A DNA stretch of 64,000 nucleotides, taken from contig NZ_CABJCG010000002.1 of assembly GCF_902364025.1 (NCBI RefSeq), positions 186,001 through 250,000 of the forward strand, given 5' to 3'. The stretch comes from Enterocloster lavalensis. GTDB taxonomy: Bacteria > Bacillota > Clostridia > Lachnospirales > Lachnospiraceae. A program made the position numbers and the translations under genes. The notes below the pieces were generated by a model that saw nothing but the letters and a program-made list of their open reading frames with translations, did not search any database and was not told the origin of the DNA. Of this stretch, positions 63,039 to 64,000 are shown piece after piece; position 1 is the stretch's first letter, and each line of letters begins with the position of its first letter.

Positions 63039-63869
63039 GTGGAAGATAAAAGAAAAGATATGATTGAGGACAATGAAATTGACCATCTCTTACAACAGCT
63101 GTACGGATTTTCGGACGAGCAGCTGCTGAGAGACTTCAAAGAGATGGAAGCGGACAACACGCCCCGCCCCGAGTTGGAACCTTTCCCGGACGAGTTTGAC
63201 CGGATCTGGGAGGACATCCAGGCGGAACGGGCAGCCAGACTTACAGAGGAAGGAAAGGAGGTCCAGCCCAAAGAAGCCGCGACCGTAACCCAGACGCCGC
63301 GCAGAAGAAAATTGAAGTGGAAGAGGTTGGCAGCCGTGGGGCTGGCGGCCTGTTTTTTGACGTTGGGATTTTGTTTTGTGGCGGTGGGGAAGAAGTCGTA
63401 TTTTTATCGGGAGCGGAATAGAAGTGGGAATCAACAGGATGTAGTTTTTAATAATGACAGTTCTATTAAATCAGTAGATGATCAGGAAACGGCATATGGT
63501 GTAATTGAGGAACGGTTGGGCATAAAGTCATTGAGGCTGGGTTATGTGCCAGCAGGTTTGGCTTTTGTGGGGTTAGAGGTAAATGATAGAAGTGCAGTAA
63601 TGAAATTCTCATATGAGGACAATACAATATATTTCGTACAAAGTAACGATCTAACGGAGGCTTCTCGCAATATGAAATCGGATGGTAAGCCTTATGATGT
63701 TGTTTCTAATAAATGGTTGAATAAACAAATTAATGTAAAGAAAGATCGAATAGATACAGTACTCGATTGTTATGAGGCACGGTTTACATATGAGGATATT
63801 TTTTGCTGGATTTATGGAAATATCGCTGAAGAAGATTTTATGAAGATAATTGAGAGAATATCTTATTAA
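63039..63869 (+). CDS. single-pass membrane protein resembling an anti-sigma factor
   Basis: 276 residues from a GTG at 63039, just after GAGGTG; an ATG at 63060 is an alternative. A cytoplasmic acidic part (about 1-90, IDHLLQQLYGFSDEQLL and DRIWEDIQAERAARL) is followed by RRRKLKWKRL, a membrane helix near 100-117 and an extracytoplasmic domain like DUF4367. The plan matches anti-sigma factors and suits the ECF-like sigma gene 1.2 kb upstream. The DNA changes from GC-rich to AT-rich at about 63410, right after the membrane helix. Confidence 0.75.
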   Translation: MEDKRKDMIEDNEIDHLLQQLYGFSDEQLLRDFKEMEADNTPRPELEPFPDEFDRIWEDIQAERAARLTEEGKEVQPKEAATVTQTPRRRKLKWKRLAAVGLAACFLTLGFCFVAVGKKSYFYRERNRSGNQQDVVFNNDSSIKSVDDQETAYGVIEERLGIKSLRLGYVPAGLAFVGLEVNDRSAVMKFSYEDNTIYFVQSNDLTEASRNMKSDGKPYDVVSNKWLNKQINVKKDRIDTVLDCYEARFTYEDIFCWIYGNIAEEDFMKIIERISY

Positions 63870-63887
63870 GGTGTTTGGGAGGTACAT

Positions 63888-64000
63888 ATGATTAAAAAGA
63901 TATATTGGACATTAGTTTTAGCAGTTTTATTTGTTGTAAGTGTAGGTATTACATCAATAGCAGCTCCAAGGTTTACAGAATATTATGTTCCAGTTGATAC
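63888..64000 (+). CDS. exported protein, incomplete at right edge
   Basis: An ATG at 63888 follows GGGAGG and opens a frame to the window end (37 codons). The start MIKKIYWTLVLAVLFVVSVG is a signal peptide or anchor, followed by IAAPRFTEYYVPVD. It lies 18 nt after the anti-sigma-like gene and shares its AT-rich composition. Too little is present for a family call. Confidence 0.6.
   Translation, partial: MIKKIYWTLVLAVLFVVSVGITSIAAPRFTEYYVPVD

Overview
The window looks like one stretch of a moderately GC-rich Clostridia chromosome, most likely a gut Lachnospiraceae. The reasons are the gdpP-rplI-dnaB order, the Gram-positive Tad/Flp pilus cluster with DUF5702 and DUF6382/FHA proteins, several sugar ABC operons under AraC/YesN/GntR control, strong AGGAGG-type ribosome sites, and lipobox substrate-binding proteins. 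The species cannot be told by eye. No rRNA, tRNA, CRISPR array, integrase or full insertion sequence was seen.

Layout. 1-3 kb: a ROK regulator cut by the window edge and a three-gene operon (DUF5685, J-domain protein, membrane protein), all on the minus strand. 3-7 kb: gdpP, rplI, dnaB. 7.2-16.2 kb: a GntR/FCD regulator with a perfect operator over its own start site, an RbsA-type ATPase, two permeases, a Tm-1-like ATP-binding protein, a PEP-hydrolase-family TIM barrel, five tandem palindromic repeats, a sugar-binding lipoprotein, and a class II aldolase after an internal terminator. This is a coherent but unassigned sugar or sugar-acid catabolic system. 16.2-22.2 kb: a MerR regulator, a 260-bp imperfect inverted repeat, a peptidoglycan-binding NlpC/P60 lipoprotein and a two-component pair. 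22.2-27.5 kb (minus strand): an APH-fold phosphotransferase, a glycogen branching enzyme with a histone-like tail, a GH13 amylase, a DUF2508 protein and an ArsR regulator.

27.6-28.9 kb: an orphan prepilin peptidase, then a compact locus with the layout of a par-type (Fst/RNAI-RNAII) type I toxin-antitoxin. It has a 31-residue hydrophobic ORF, a convergent small RNA, a shared bidirectional terminator and direct repeats that let the RNA pair with the toxin start site. A second copy of the antisense RNA with no intact toxin follows. 28.9-36.2 kb: an AraC regulator, an enolase-superfamily enzyme, a family-1 sugar ABC importer and two Gfo/Idh/MocA dehydrogenases. 36.4-49.6 kb (minus strand): a pentose or deoxysugar operon with two sugar-binding sensor proteins, a LytS/YesM-type kinase and a YesN regulator (XylFII-LytS-YesN type), then a ChvE/XylF-type importer, a xylulokinase-type kinase, DUF4867 and an L-fucose/L-arabinose-isomerase-family enzyme.

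49.6-59.9 kb: the Tad pilus operon (TadZ-like, TadA, TadB, a TadC fusion, Flp pilin, DUF5702, two TadE-like proteins, prepilin peptidase, DUF6382-FHA). A 146-bp MITE-like palindromic element sits in the start of one TadE-like gene. 60-64 kb: rhomboid protease, HIT protein, ECF-like sigma factor, murG, and a membrane protein resembling an anti-sigma factor whose second half is much more AT-rich than the first. The last gene runs off the right edge.
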